Source of the DNA: an uncultured Flavobacteriaceae bacterium
Lineage (GTDB): Bacteria > Bacteroidota > Bacteroidia > Flavobacteriales > Flavobacteriaceae
Reading direction: 5' to 3'
NCBI GenBank assembly: GCA_947497245.1
Contig: CANMFO010000001.1
Coordinates: 1,054,001-1,118,000, forward strand
DNA length: 64,000 nucleotides
Every line of letters starts with the position of its first letter. Position 1 is the stretch's first letter. Both the position numbers and the translations under genes were made by a program. Of this stretch, positions 9,153 through 17,039 are shown in pieces. The notes beneath the pieces were generated by a model, which was not told the origin of the DNA, searched no databases, and saw only the letters and a list, made by a program, of their open reading frames with translations.

Positions 9153-9479
9153 ATGGACCTTCAAGACCAATTAAAAAACCTATTCCCCGACCATATTCCA
9201 GATGACAAGGGACCGGAAGCGCCCAAGAGCGACATCTGGCTCCAGGACGATCCCATCATCTGCAAGTACGAAAAGCGCAAGGGCAAACCCATTACCATTT
9301 TGGAAGGGTACAATGGGGCAGAAAGTGATTTCAAAAAGCTGTCCAAGGATCTAAAGACCAAATTAAGTGTGGGAGGCAGCTTCAAGGGCGGGAAAATAAT
9401 TATCCAAGGAGATTATAGGGACAAAATTATGGAAATGCTAGTGGCCAAAGGGTTTCAGGTAAAACGCGTCGGTGGATAA
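9153..9479 (+). CDS. SUI1/eIF1-like translation factor (YciH family)
   Basis: A 108-residue protein with an acidic N-terminal tail and a C-terminal SUI1 fold. Conserved stretches are ITILEGYNG, LKTKLSVGGSFKGGKIIIQGD and the closing LVAKGFQVKRVGG, which match the eIF1/YciH core. Bacterial YciH has been implicated in start-codon selection, but it is not essential. It begins 2 bp after the outer-membrane protein gene. The start is well placed and no alternative is needed. Confidence 0.9.
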   Translation: MDLQDQLKNLFPDHIPDDKGPEAPKSDIWLQDDPIICKYEKRKGKPITILEGYNGAESDFKKLSKDLKTKLSVGGSFKGGKIIIQGDYRDKIMEMLVAKGFQVKRVGG

Positions 9480-9503
9480 GTTGGTCTCTTAGGTCAAAAA
9501 TTC

Positions 9504-9533
9504 TTGCAAGCCTGCTTTTTATTGTTATCTTTC
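9504..9533 (+). promoter_or_regulatory. Predicted Bacteroidota-type promoter for the DUF1835 gene
   Basis: TTG at 9504-9506 and TATCTTTC at 9526-9533, separated by 19 nt, fit the -33/-7 (TTG, TAnnTTTG) pattern of this phylum with one mismatch in the -7 box. The DUF1835 gene starts about 80 bp downstream. Pattern match only. Confidence 0.4.
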
Positions 9534-9615
9534 GCCTCACTTTCTGTTAATTTTATTTTGTTTTTTTTGATTTAATACTATTTTTAAACACCAAAAACCT
9601 AAACCGCTCCCCGTC

Positions 9616-10548
9616 ATGAGTTCACTGTTGCACATTACCAATGGAGATAGTTTTACCGCAAAACTAAAATCGCTCGACTTAAAAGGGGATATCATCACAT
9701 GGCGCGAGATGCTGTGCGAGGGCAAAACGCTGACCAATGTGGGCAGTGAAAATTTTTGGAAAACCCGTTTTGATTTTCTGCATAAAAATTACAAGGTTTC
9801 AAAGTCTTCGTTCATAGAAAAAACCCTGAAAGAATACCGTTCCCTTTGTAACCATAAACAACAAGATGAGATCGTACTTTGGTTTGAGTACGATCTTTTT
9901 TGTCAAATAAACATGCTTGCCGTAATCAGTTGGCTGAAAACACACCGCAAATATGCCCAAGTTTCCCTGGTCTGCAGTGGAAATGAAGATGAAACCGATA
10001 AATTATACGGCCTTAGCGAACTGACCAGCGGGCAATTGCTGAAGTTGTACGAAAACAAAACCATTTTGGGACAGGACGACATAGAATATGCTGACTATGT
10101 GTGGCAATTGTACTGCAGTGACAATCCCATCCGAATGGAAAACCTTTCCGATTTTGACAACTACCAGTTCGAATACCTTTCCGGAGCGGTCGACGCCCAT
10201 ATGCGACGCTTTCCCACCATTCGAAACGGCCTCAATGAAATGGAAAACAATCTGCTGCGGCTTGCGGTCGATAAAAAACCAAAGGACAAGAAAGAATTTT
10301 TGGGGACCATATTGCAAAACCAGGGAATCCTGGGTTTTGGTGATTCGCAATACGAAAGGGCACTTGGCCGACTAAAACCTCTGTTTACTGCATTTGACCC
10401 TGTTCGACTCTCTAGAAAGGGCAAGGCCATCCTGGAAGGAAAAACCAGCTACTATTCCTGTATCCAGGACAACGATGTATACCTGGGAGGGGCCTTAAAA
10501 TACAATTTTCTCTACAACACCACCAACGATAGAATTCTGAAACTGTAG
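9616..10548 (+). CDS. DUF1835 domain-containing protein
   Basis: A 310-residue soluble protein. The N-terminal 125 residues match DUF1835: it opens LHITNGDSF, has an acidic-basic strand (DIITWREMLCEG) and then EIVLWFEYDLFCQINML, the family's central motif. The C-terminal half lacks motifs I can name. The family's function is not established; it is often a single gene near housekeeping loci. It is followed one base later by the nucleoside phosphorylase, so the two are likely co-transcribed from the promoter at 9504-9533. Confidence 0.88.
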   Translation: MSSLLHITNGDSFTAKLKSLDLKGDIITWREMLCEGKTLTNVGSENFWKTRFDFLHKNYKVSKSSFIEKTLKEYRSLCNHKQQDEIVLWFEYDLFCQINMLAVISWLKTHRKYAQVSLVCSGNEDETDKLYGLSELTSGQLLKLYENKTILGQDDIEYADYVWQLYCSDNPIRMENLSDFDNYQFEYLSGAVDAHMRRFPTIRNGLNEMENNLLRLAVDKKPKDKKEFLGTILQNQGILGFGDSQYERALGRLKPLFTAFDPVRLSRKGKAILEGKTSYYSCIQDNDVYLGGALKYNFLYNTTNDRILKL

Positions 10549-10549
10549 C

Positions 10550-11419
10550 ATGGCGATAAGTCCCTCGGAACTTATTTTAAATGCCGACGGTAGTATTTAC
10601 CACCTCAATTTATTGCCCGCTGATCTGGCCAGGACCATTATTACCGTAGGGGATCCCGAGCGGGTGGCCCAGGTATCCCAATATTTTGATTCAGTGGAGA
10701 TCCGAAAGGGAAAACGGGAGTTCCATGCCCATACCGGGGTGTTGAAGGGCAAAAAACTCACTGTAATCTCCACCGGAATCGGTACGGACAACATAGATAT
10801 TGTGCTCAATGAGATGGATGCGCTCATCAATGTGGATTTCCCCTCCAGGACCGTTAAAAATAAAATCACGCCCCTCGACATCGTTCGAATAGGTACCTCG
10901 GGTGCCGTGCAACCCGATATTCCGGTCGATTCCTTTCTATTGAGCGAGTGGGCCCTGGGCTTTGACGGTTTGATGCACTTTTATAAAGCGGGCGGGGACT
11001 TGAGGGATGATTTTTCCGACGCTTTTGTGCGACATAGCGGTTGGGCAACGGAAAAACCACGCCCCTACACGGTAAAATGTGATGAGGATCTGGCCCAAAC
11101 TTTTACCTCAAATCGTATACGATATGGCGTAACTGCAACAAATACAGGGTTTTATGGGCCGCAAGGAAGGAATTTACGCTTAGAGGCCCAAGACGGGCGG
11201 CTCCAATCCAAAATAATGGCTTTCAAACACGGGGACAAGCGGATCACCAACATGGAAATGGAAACATCTGCTATTTACGGACTGGCTAAATTGATGGGAC
11301 ACCGCGCGGTTTCGATGAACTGTATCCTGGCCAACCGGAGTACTGGGGAATTTTCCAAAAATCCCGAAAAATCCGTGGATGGGCTCATTCGCTATGTGCT
11401 GGAAAAGCTTTGCGCCTGA
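10550..11419 (+). CDS. Nucleoside phosphorylase (uridine phosphorylase-like)
   Basis: A 289-residue member of the PNP/UDP phosphorylase superfamily. Seen: TIITVGDPERV near the N-terminus (phosphate loop), VISTGIGTDNIDIVLNEM (the GTDN turn) and TNMEMETSAIYGLAKL, in which the M-E-M-E residues bind ribose. It should cleave a nucleoside with phosphate to the free base and ribose 1-phosphate; uridine or a related pyrimidine nucleoside is most likely, but specificity cannot be assigned from these motifs. It follows the DUF1835 gene by one base and precedes the NMT1-like gene by about 35 bp. Confidence 0.9.
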   Translation: MAISPSELILNADGSIYHLNLLPADLARTIITVGDPERVAQVSQYFDSVEIRKGKREFHAHTGVLKGKKLTVISTGIGTDNIDIVLNEMDALINVDFPSRTVKNKITPLDIVRIGTSGAVQPDIPVDSFLLSEWALGFDGLMHFYKAGGDLRDDFSDAFVRHSGWATEKPRPYTVKCDEDLAQTFTSNRIRYGVTATNTGFYGPQGRNLRLEAQDGRLQSKIMAFKHGDKRITNMEMETSAIYGLAKLMGHRAVSMNCILANRSTGEFSKNPEKSVDGLIRYVLEKLCA

Positions 11420-11453
11420 AGACCCCGTGGAAATGAAAGCAAAAAAAAGAGCA

Positions 11454-12305
11454 ATGAAGACCGTAAGGATAACCGGGGTGCCCGAACACTTTAACCTCCC
11501 ATGGCACCTCGCCATGGATGAAGGTGCTTTTGAACAGCAGGGTATCGACCTTCAATGGACCGATATTCCGGAGGGTACGGGGAAAATGTGCCAAATGCTC
11601 CAAAAAGGGGAAACGGATCTGGCCATCATCTTGACCGAAGGCCTGGTAAAAAGTATTACGGAAGGGAATCCGGCCAAAATTGTACAGGAGTACATCGCCA
11701 CACCATTGCAATGGGGCGTACATGTTGCGGCCCAGAGCCCGTTTAAGACGATTTCAGACCTTAAGAGCACCAAGGCGGCCATCAGTCGCTTTGGCAGTGG
11801 AAGCCACCTTATGGCCTTTGTAAATGCGCGAAATGAATCCTGGGACACCGTGGCCCTGCAATTCCAAATTGTCGATAACCTGGATGGTGCCGTGGAAGCG
11901 CTGACCCAAGGCACGGCAGATTACTTCATGTGGGAGCACTTTACCACCAAGCCTTGGGTTGACAAGGGCACATTCCGAAGATTGGGGGACTGCCCTACCC
12001 CATGGCCCTGTTTTGTATTGGCCGCTACGGATAGGTTCCTCACTGAAAATAAAGGCGCCCTGAAATCTATCCGGTCCACCATAAACACCTACACCTCGGA
12101 GTTCAAATCGATTCCCAGTATCGATCGAACCCTGGCGAACCGCTATGGACAGCGGCTGGACGATATCCGTGAATGGCTGGCCATTACGCGTTGGAGTCAA
12201 TCACAAATAAAACCGCAAGTCATTGAAAACGTTCAGGATACATTGTTTGAATTAAAGTTAATTGAAAAGTCATTTCCACTTGAATCCCTACTTACCAAGC
12301 AATAG
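11454..12305 (+). CDS. NMT1/THI5-like substrate-binding-fold protein without signal peptide
   Basis: A protein of about 284 residues with the two-lobe periplasmic-binding fold of the NMT1 group: MKTVRITGVPEHFNLP, GMCQ-type segment LQKGETDLAIILTEG, and GSGSHLMAF for ligand contact. The start at 11454 is chosen because it begins the conserved strand; 11433 is possible. Neither start gives a signal peptide or lipobox, and no ABC permease or ATPase gene is near, so it is probably cytoplasmic. It could be an enzyme or sensor rather than a transporter subunit; cytosolic examples with this fold are Thi5 and MqnA/MqnD. Its 3' end overlaps ung by 14 bp on the opposite strand. Confidence 0.78.
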   Translation: MKTVRITGVPEHFNLPWHLAMDEGAFEQQGIDLQWTDIPEGTGKMCQMLQKGETDLAIILTEGLVKSITEGNPAKIVQEYIATPLQWGVHVAAQSPFKTISDLKSTKAAISRFGSGSHLMAFVNARNESWDTVALQFQIVDNLDGAVEALTQGTADYFMWEHFTTKPWVDKGTFRRLGDCPTPWPCFVLAATDRFLTENKGALKSIRSTINTYTSEFKSIPSIDRTLANRYGQRLDDIREWLAITRWSQSQIKPQVIENVQDTLFELKLIEKSFPLESLLTKQ

Positions 12306-12957
12306 CTCCCCCACCATTTTGGGTCAGAATGGCGTTCGCCTTGCTGAAATGCCTGTTTCCAAACCATAGGCCCCTGTTGGCACTCAGGGGCGAAGGGTGC
12401 CCGGAAGTCAGCACATGGTGCTTTTTTTGGTCGATCAAAGCCGCTTTCTTCTTTGCAAAACCTCCCCAAAGTAAAAAAACGACCCCCTCTTTTTCCTGGG
12501 AGAGTTTTTTGATCACGGCATCGGTAAAGGTTTCCCACCCTTTGTTCTGGTGGCTGGCAGCTTGGTGGGCACGTACGGTGAGCGTGGCGTTGAGCAAGAG
12601 CACGCCTTGATCGGCCCATCGCTCCAAATTTCCGCTTTGTGGATAGGGTATGCCCAAATCTTCCGTAATCTCTTTAAAAATGTTGATGAGCGAAGGGGGG
12701 TGCGGAATGCCATCCTTTACCGAAAAACAGAGTCCGTTTGCCTGATTTGGCCCGTGATAGGGGTCTTGGCCGATAATGACCACCTTCGTCCGATGGAAGG
12801 GACTGTGGTCGAAAGCAGCAAAAATGTCCCTCCCTTTGGGGTAACAGGTATTTTGGGCATATTCTCCCTTAACAAATTGCGCAAGGGCATAAAAATAGGG
12901 TTGCTCGAATTCCGCCGATAGTTGCTGCCCCCAGCTTTCGTGAATGGTGACCTTCAT
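12292..12957 (-). CDS. ung: Uracil-DNA glycosylase
   Basis: A 221-residue family 1 enzyme that removes uracil from DNA. The water-activating loop GQDPYHG is at residues 63-69 with catalytic Asp65. The remaining motifs are present: LLNATLTVR, VVFLLWGGFAKKK, and the His-containing leucine-intercalation loop GHPSPLSANRG. Length is normal. Its stop is convergent and overlapping with the NMT1-like gene. It lies head to head with mutS2, giving two DNA-maintenance genes side by side. Confidence 0.97.
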   Translation of the reverse strand: MKVTIHESWGQQLSAEFEQPYFYALAQFVKGEYAQNTCYPKGRDIFAAFDHSPFHRTKVVIIGQDPYHGPNQANGLCFSVKDGIPHPPSLINIFKEITEDLGIPYPQSGNLERWADQGVLLLNATLTVRAHQAASHQNKGWETFTDAVIKKLSQEKEGVVFLLWGGFAKKKAALIDQKKHHVLTSGHPSPLSANRGLWFGNRHFSKANAILTQNGGGAIAW

Positions 12958-13214
12958 GGATTGCGATCTGGATTTTGCCGTTAAAAATACACCATTGGCG
13001 CACGATAGGCAACCCGATGCCGCCTAAGCCGAACAGATCCGTTTATTCCGGGCGGGATCCCGGGCAAATTTGTGCTGCCCCAAAAATTTTTGAACCGCCG
13101 CGACTGGGCTTCGATATGGGCCAGGGCAGCACTTTACTGGCATATCCCCGGCTATCGGAGGACATTTTCCATCTCGGCCCTAATCCATACCTTTGCCATC
13201 GATTCTTTCGGAAA

Positions 13215-15383
13215 ATGGACAAAATCTTAAAAAAAACACTTCAAGACCTCGAATTTCCGGCAGTGCTGCAGCAGCTGGCGGATCGTTGCCATACGGAACT
13301 GGGCAAAGAACGGGCAATGGCCATTGTACCGCTAAGGGACAGGGATGCCATTATCCGCACTTTGGGGGAGACCTCCGAGTACCTGGCATCGCTCATCAGT
13401 GATAACCGCATCCCCAACCACGGTTTTGACCAGATCAACGGGGAGCTACAACTGTTGAACATTGAGAACACCACCTTGGAAATCCCCGGTTTCCGGCGTA
13501 TCGGCAACATCTGCAGCATGGTTTCCCAGCATAAAAAGTTTTTTAAAAAATTCAAGGAATACTATCCTTTGTTGTTCGCCGCATCCGAGCTGATCGAGCC
13601 AAATACCGAAATACCCGCCCAAATCAATGGGATAATCGATCGTTTTGGTGAAGTGAAGGACAAGGCATCGGACAAGCTCTATGATATCCGGCGGCAGATC
13701 AACCAGGTCCGTGGAAAAATCGGTCAAAGTTTTGCAACGGCCCTGAACCTCTACCACGGCTCGGACTATTTGGATGATATTCGCGAGTCCGTCGTGGAAA
13801 ACCGTCGCGTTTTGGCGGTAAAGGCGATGTACCGTAAAAAGGTCAGGGGTACGGTTATGGGGTCGTCCAAAACTGGAAGTATTGTTTACATCGAGCCCGA
13901 AGCGGCCCTGAAATACAGTAGGGAGCTGCACAATCTGGAGTTCGACGAAAAGGAAGAAATCCAGCGGATCCTCAATGCCCTTACTGCTGCAATCCGCCCG
14001 TTTTCCCCGCTCCTGCTCGACTATCAGAGGTTTTTGACCGAAATGGACATTACAGCTGCAAAAGCCAAGTACGCCTCCGATATGAAAGCCCTGATGCCGG
14101 AGATCAACCACGACAAAAAGCTGTACCTCCGGGATGCCTATCACCCCCTATTGTTCCTCAGCAATCGCCTGCGGGACGAAACGACCCATCCGCAGACCAT
14201 TGAACTCCATCCCGACAACCGGATCATAGTGATCTCCGGGCCCAACGCAGGGGGAAAGAGCATTACCCTGAAGACCATAGGCCTGCTGCAGATCATGCTG
14301 CAGAGCGGGCTGTTGATTCCGGTGCATGAGCGCAGCTCGGTCTGTCTTTTTGACCAGGTGCTCACCGATATTGGCGACAATCAATCGATCGAAAACCATT
14401 TGAGCACGTACAGCTATCGGCTTAAAAATATGAACCGGTTCCTGAGAAAGTGCAATGCGGGCACGCTCTTTTTGATCGATGAGTTTGGAACGGGCAGTGA
14501 CCCCGAACTCGGAGGGGCCCTTGCCGAAGCTTTTTTGGAGGTCTTCTACGAACGGGACGCCTTTGGGGTCATTACCACGCACTACGCCAATTTGAAGGCG
14601 CTGGCCGACGAACTCCCCCATGCCACCAATGCCAATATGCTCTTTGATGGAAAAACCCTGGAACCCATCTTCCAATTGGTGCTCGGGGAGGCCGGAAGCT
14701 CGTTCACTTTTGAGGTGGCCCAAAAAAACGGCATCCCCTACAACTTGATCAACAAGGCTAAGAAGAAGATTGCGCGCGGAAAAGTACGTTTTGATGCAAC
14801 CATAGCCAAATTGCAGAAAGAACGCAGCAAAATGGCTAAAACAGGCTCTAGATTGGAGGAAGAGGAGTCCAAGGCAAGGGAAGAGACCGCCCGATTGGAA
14901 AAACTGAATGCCAAGATCAAGTCCAAATTGGAAAACTATCAGGAACTCTATGACCATGACCAGCGCATGATCCAATTGGGCAACAGGGTGAACAAGGCCG
15001 CGGAGCGGTATTTCCAGGACAATAAGAAACGGGTTTTGGTCTCCGAACTGTTGCGCATCGTGGAAACCGAAAACAGCAAGCGCAAGAAGAAAACCGCGCA
15101 CCAGGCCAAGGCCGAACGCACCAAAAAGGCCCAAGTGGCCCAGGAGGTACAGCAAAAAGTAAAGGTCATCCGCGAGAAAAAGAAGGTGGCGCTAAAAAAA
15201 GCGACCCTCAAAGCGGAAAACAAACCAAGACCTGTTTTTAAGGTCGGTGACCGGGTCCGATTGACCGACGGAAAGTCCGTTGGAAGCATCGACAGCCTGG
15301 AAAAGAACAAGGCCATCGTGAATTATGGCATGTTCACCACCAACGTCAGCGTGGACCAACTGGAATTGGTGGAGCGGAAATAG
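13215..15383 (+). CDS. mutS2: MutS2 family ATPase lacking the Smr domain
   Basis: A protein of 722 residues from the ATG at 13215. An open frame extends 80 codons further upstream but is non-coding in character. MutS core: lever region (residues about 1-290), Walker A GPNAGGKS at 342-349, Walker B LFLIDEFGTGSDPE, then the long basic coiled coil (about 520-670). The C-terminus ends in a KOW-like small domain (KVGDRVRLTDGKSVG) and stops there; the Smr nuclease domain of Bacillus MutS2 is absent. MutS2 proteins act on recombination intermediates and, in Bacillus, on collided ribosomes. The Smr-less form seems usual in flavobacteria. It should still bind and hydrolyse ATP. Confidence 0.93.
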   Translation: MDKILKKTLQDLEFPAVLQQLADRCHTELGKERAMAIVPLRDRDAIIRTLGETSEYLASLISDNRIPNHGFDQINGELQLLNIENTTLEIPGFRRIGNICSMVSQHKKFFKKFKEYYPLLFAASELIEPNTEIPAQINGIIDRFGEVKDKASDKLYDIRRQINQVRGKIGQSFATALNLYHGSDYLDDIRESVVENRRVLAVKAMYRKKVRGTVMGSSKTGSIVYIEPEAALKYSRELHNLEFDEKEEIQRILNALTAAIRPFSPLLLDYQRFLTEMDITAAKAKYASDMKALMPEINHDKKLYLRDAYHPLLFLSNRLRDETTHPQTIELHPDNRIIVISGPNAGGKSITLKTIGLLQIMLQSGLLIPVHERSSVCLFDQVLTDIGDNQSIENHLSTYSYRLKNMNRFLRKCNAGTLFLIDEFGTGSDPELGGALAEAFLEVFYERDAFGVITTHYANLKALADELPHATNANMLFDGKTLEPIFQLVLGEAGSSFTFEVAQKNGIPYNLINKAKKKIARGKVRFDATIAKLQKERSKMAKTGSRLEEEESKAREETARLEKLNAKIKSKLENYQELYDHDQRMIQLGNRVNKAAERYFQDNKKRVLVSELLRIVETENSKRKKKTAHQAKAERTKKAQVAQEVQQKVKVIREKKKVALKKATLKAENKPRPVFKVGDRVRLTDGKSVGSIDSLEKNKAIVNYGMFTTNVSVDQLELVERK

Positions 15384-15391
15384 GAATCTCC

Positions 15392-16726
15392 CTAAAAGAC
15401 AATGGACATTGATTTCCCGTAACCCAAATCCCTGTCGGTTTTGTTTGTAATTCCAAAGGTTTCCTTCAAGAATTCATCATAATTTGCGTTAAGCTCATTA
15501 TCGCTTATGGACAGTCTTCTAAAATTGGGCACATCTTCCTTGGTATAAAAATCCGCTCCAAGCTCCAAGACAATTTCTTCCGGTAAGCTCAATCTGGGAA
15601 CATGGGTCTCCGTTTTTGAAGCATCGGAGAAATACTGCCAGAAATAAGTTTTACTCTTCCCGTTAAGGGTTTCGGACTTATGAAAATCCATAAAGTAATG
15701 GTCCCCCTGGTTTTGACTTGTGATCTTGACCCCATCCTCCTGCACCAGATAGTCCAAAGACCAGTTCGGGGTATCGATGTCCATATTATTTCCAAAAGAG
15801 CGAAAATTGTAGGTATAGGGACCTTTCTTGTAGCTCGCAAAGTTTTCGTACAACTCCAAACCTGGTATAATGGGTAAATCGATGTATCCGGAGTACGCCG
15901 GGTTTGAGAGCTTGTATAGGTAGTGTCTTCGGTAATTTTTAAAATCGGATTCATTTTGATACCCTTCCCGGTTGAATATGAAATTCTCCAGTCCGTCTTC
16001 TGGTATATTCAGCTTAACACTTTCAGCTAAGGCCTCAAAATCCGAATCCTCCAAAATCAAGGGGGAAACAACCGTATTGGGGTCAAAAATGTAATAATAA
16101 TAACCTTCCTTTTTACCATCATACCCTGGGTTGTCGCTTTTACGCAGAATTACCATATTGGCTTCGTCGGCATAACGCACTTCCGAGTTCTGGATATCGT
16201 TCGCGACCATGGTCGAACCCAGTCCATAGATATCACCAAATGCCGTATAGGGATTGTAAACACCGGGATTGGTCCCTGGCGCAAAGGCAATTTGCACTTC
16301 CATGGTATTGTTGCTATCCAAAAAAGTTGGGATAAAAAATGGACGATACAGACGCTTGCCCCCTATTCCGGATGCATATGTTTTTATATTTATCCGTTGT
16401 TCGCTTTCGGAATTTGTGATATATCCAAAACTGAAATAAATATCGGGCCCGGCAAAAGCGTGATCTGCATAAAGCTCATTTTCGCCGGGTACGGCTTTTG
16501 CAATACTGAGCAATTTACCCTCGAAGTCGTGTACCATCAGCCAAATCGACCGATTTTCGACAGCCAATTCCTCTTCGGAAATCTGGACTGAAAACAACAG
16601 GGTCGGGAGATCGTCATCCTTACCGCCATCCCCGTCAGGATCTGTTACCGATGGGGGTTCAACAGATTTACTACAGCTGAACAATAGAAAGATAACAAGA
16701 CATGGGAGGAATTGGGGAAATTTCAT
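15392..16726 (-). CDS. Hypothetical outer-membrane lipoprotein
   Basis: I do not recognise a family. The 444-residue protein has a signal and lipobox (FLLFSC), then a flexible acidic linker with PDGDGGKDDD, as in exported Bacteroidota surface lipoproteins. The mature part is rich in aromatic and beta-type sequence (YYYYIFDPN, GYIDLPIIPGLELYENF), with no evident catalytic motif. The ATG at 16726 is preferred to a GTG two codons upstream. A good promoter lies at 16745-16775. It is the first of several accessory genes between mutS2 and the symporter and is convergent with mutS2. Confidence 0.75.
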   Translation of the reverse strand: MKFPQFLPCLVIFLLFSCSKSVEPPSVTDPDGDGGKDDDLPTLLFSVQISEEELAVENRSIWLMVHDFEGKLLSIAKAVPGENELYADHAFAGPDIYFSFGYITNSESEQRINIKTYASGIGGKRLYRPFFIPTFLDSNNTMEVQIAFAPGTNPGVYNPYTAFGDIYGLGSTMVANDIQNSEVRYADEANMVILRKSDNPGYDGKKEGYYYYIFDPNTVVSPLILEDSDFEALAESVKLNIPEDGLENFIFNREGYQNESDFKNYRRHYLYKLSNPAYSGYIDLPIIPGLELYENFASYKKGPYTYNFRSFGNNMDIDTPNWSLDYLVQEDGVKITSQNQGDHYFMDFHKSETLNGKSKTYFWQYFSDASKTETHVPRLSLPEEIVLELGADFYTKEDVPNFRRLSISDNELNANYDEFLKETFGITNKTDRDLGYGKSMSIVF

Positions 16727-16732
16727 CAACAC

Positions 16733-17039
16733 TTTTTAGGAAGGCAAAACTACATGAAAAAAAAATCGGAAACAAAATACCCGACTAAAGCGAAAAGCGT
16801 GGGTTGAAGAAAGCCCACTCCCCAGTTTGCACCTAGTTTCTAGAGCTAAAACAGCTCCAATCATTACAGGTATCCCAAAAATTGGCATAATATACTTGAT
16901 TATCAGTAAATTACATTAAATCGTATACGATATTCCCCAAAACAAAAACAACGGCCGGCATCAAGTTGTTGAATCGCAACTTTAGACACCGACCGCGCTA
17001 CCCGCTAACTTTGTGGCCCTACTTTTCCCCTACTAGGTC
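16733..17039. other. Intergenic region, no gene seen
   Basis: About 300 bp between two minus-strand lipoprotein genes. Apart from the promoter of the left gene at 16745-16775, I see no open frame, terminator hairpin or repeat of note. Confidence 0.6.
16745..16775 (-). promoter_or_regulatory. Predicted promoter of the hypothetical lipoprotein gene
   Basis: Read on the minus strand: TTG, 20 nt, TAGTTTTG, an exact TAnnTTTG -7 box. It sits 19 bp upstream of the ATG at 16726. The same octamer TAGTTTTG precedes the cytolysin-like gene at 18920-18927. Confidence 0.5.

Noticed and set aside
12975-13214. An 80-codon N-terminal extension of mutS2
   Set aside because: The extension lies in the intergenic gap after ung, has no MutS2 similarity, and the conserved protein begins MDKILKKTLQDLEFP at 13215.
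13446-15155. Long minus-strand open frames (232 and 335 codons) inside mutS2
   Set aside because: They are antisense to clear MutS2 domains, have no recognisable motif and arise from codon usage of the true frame.
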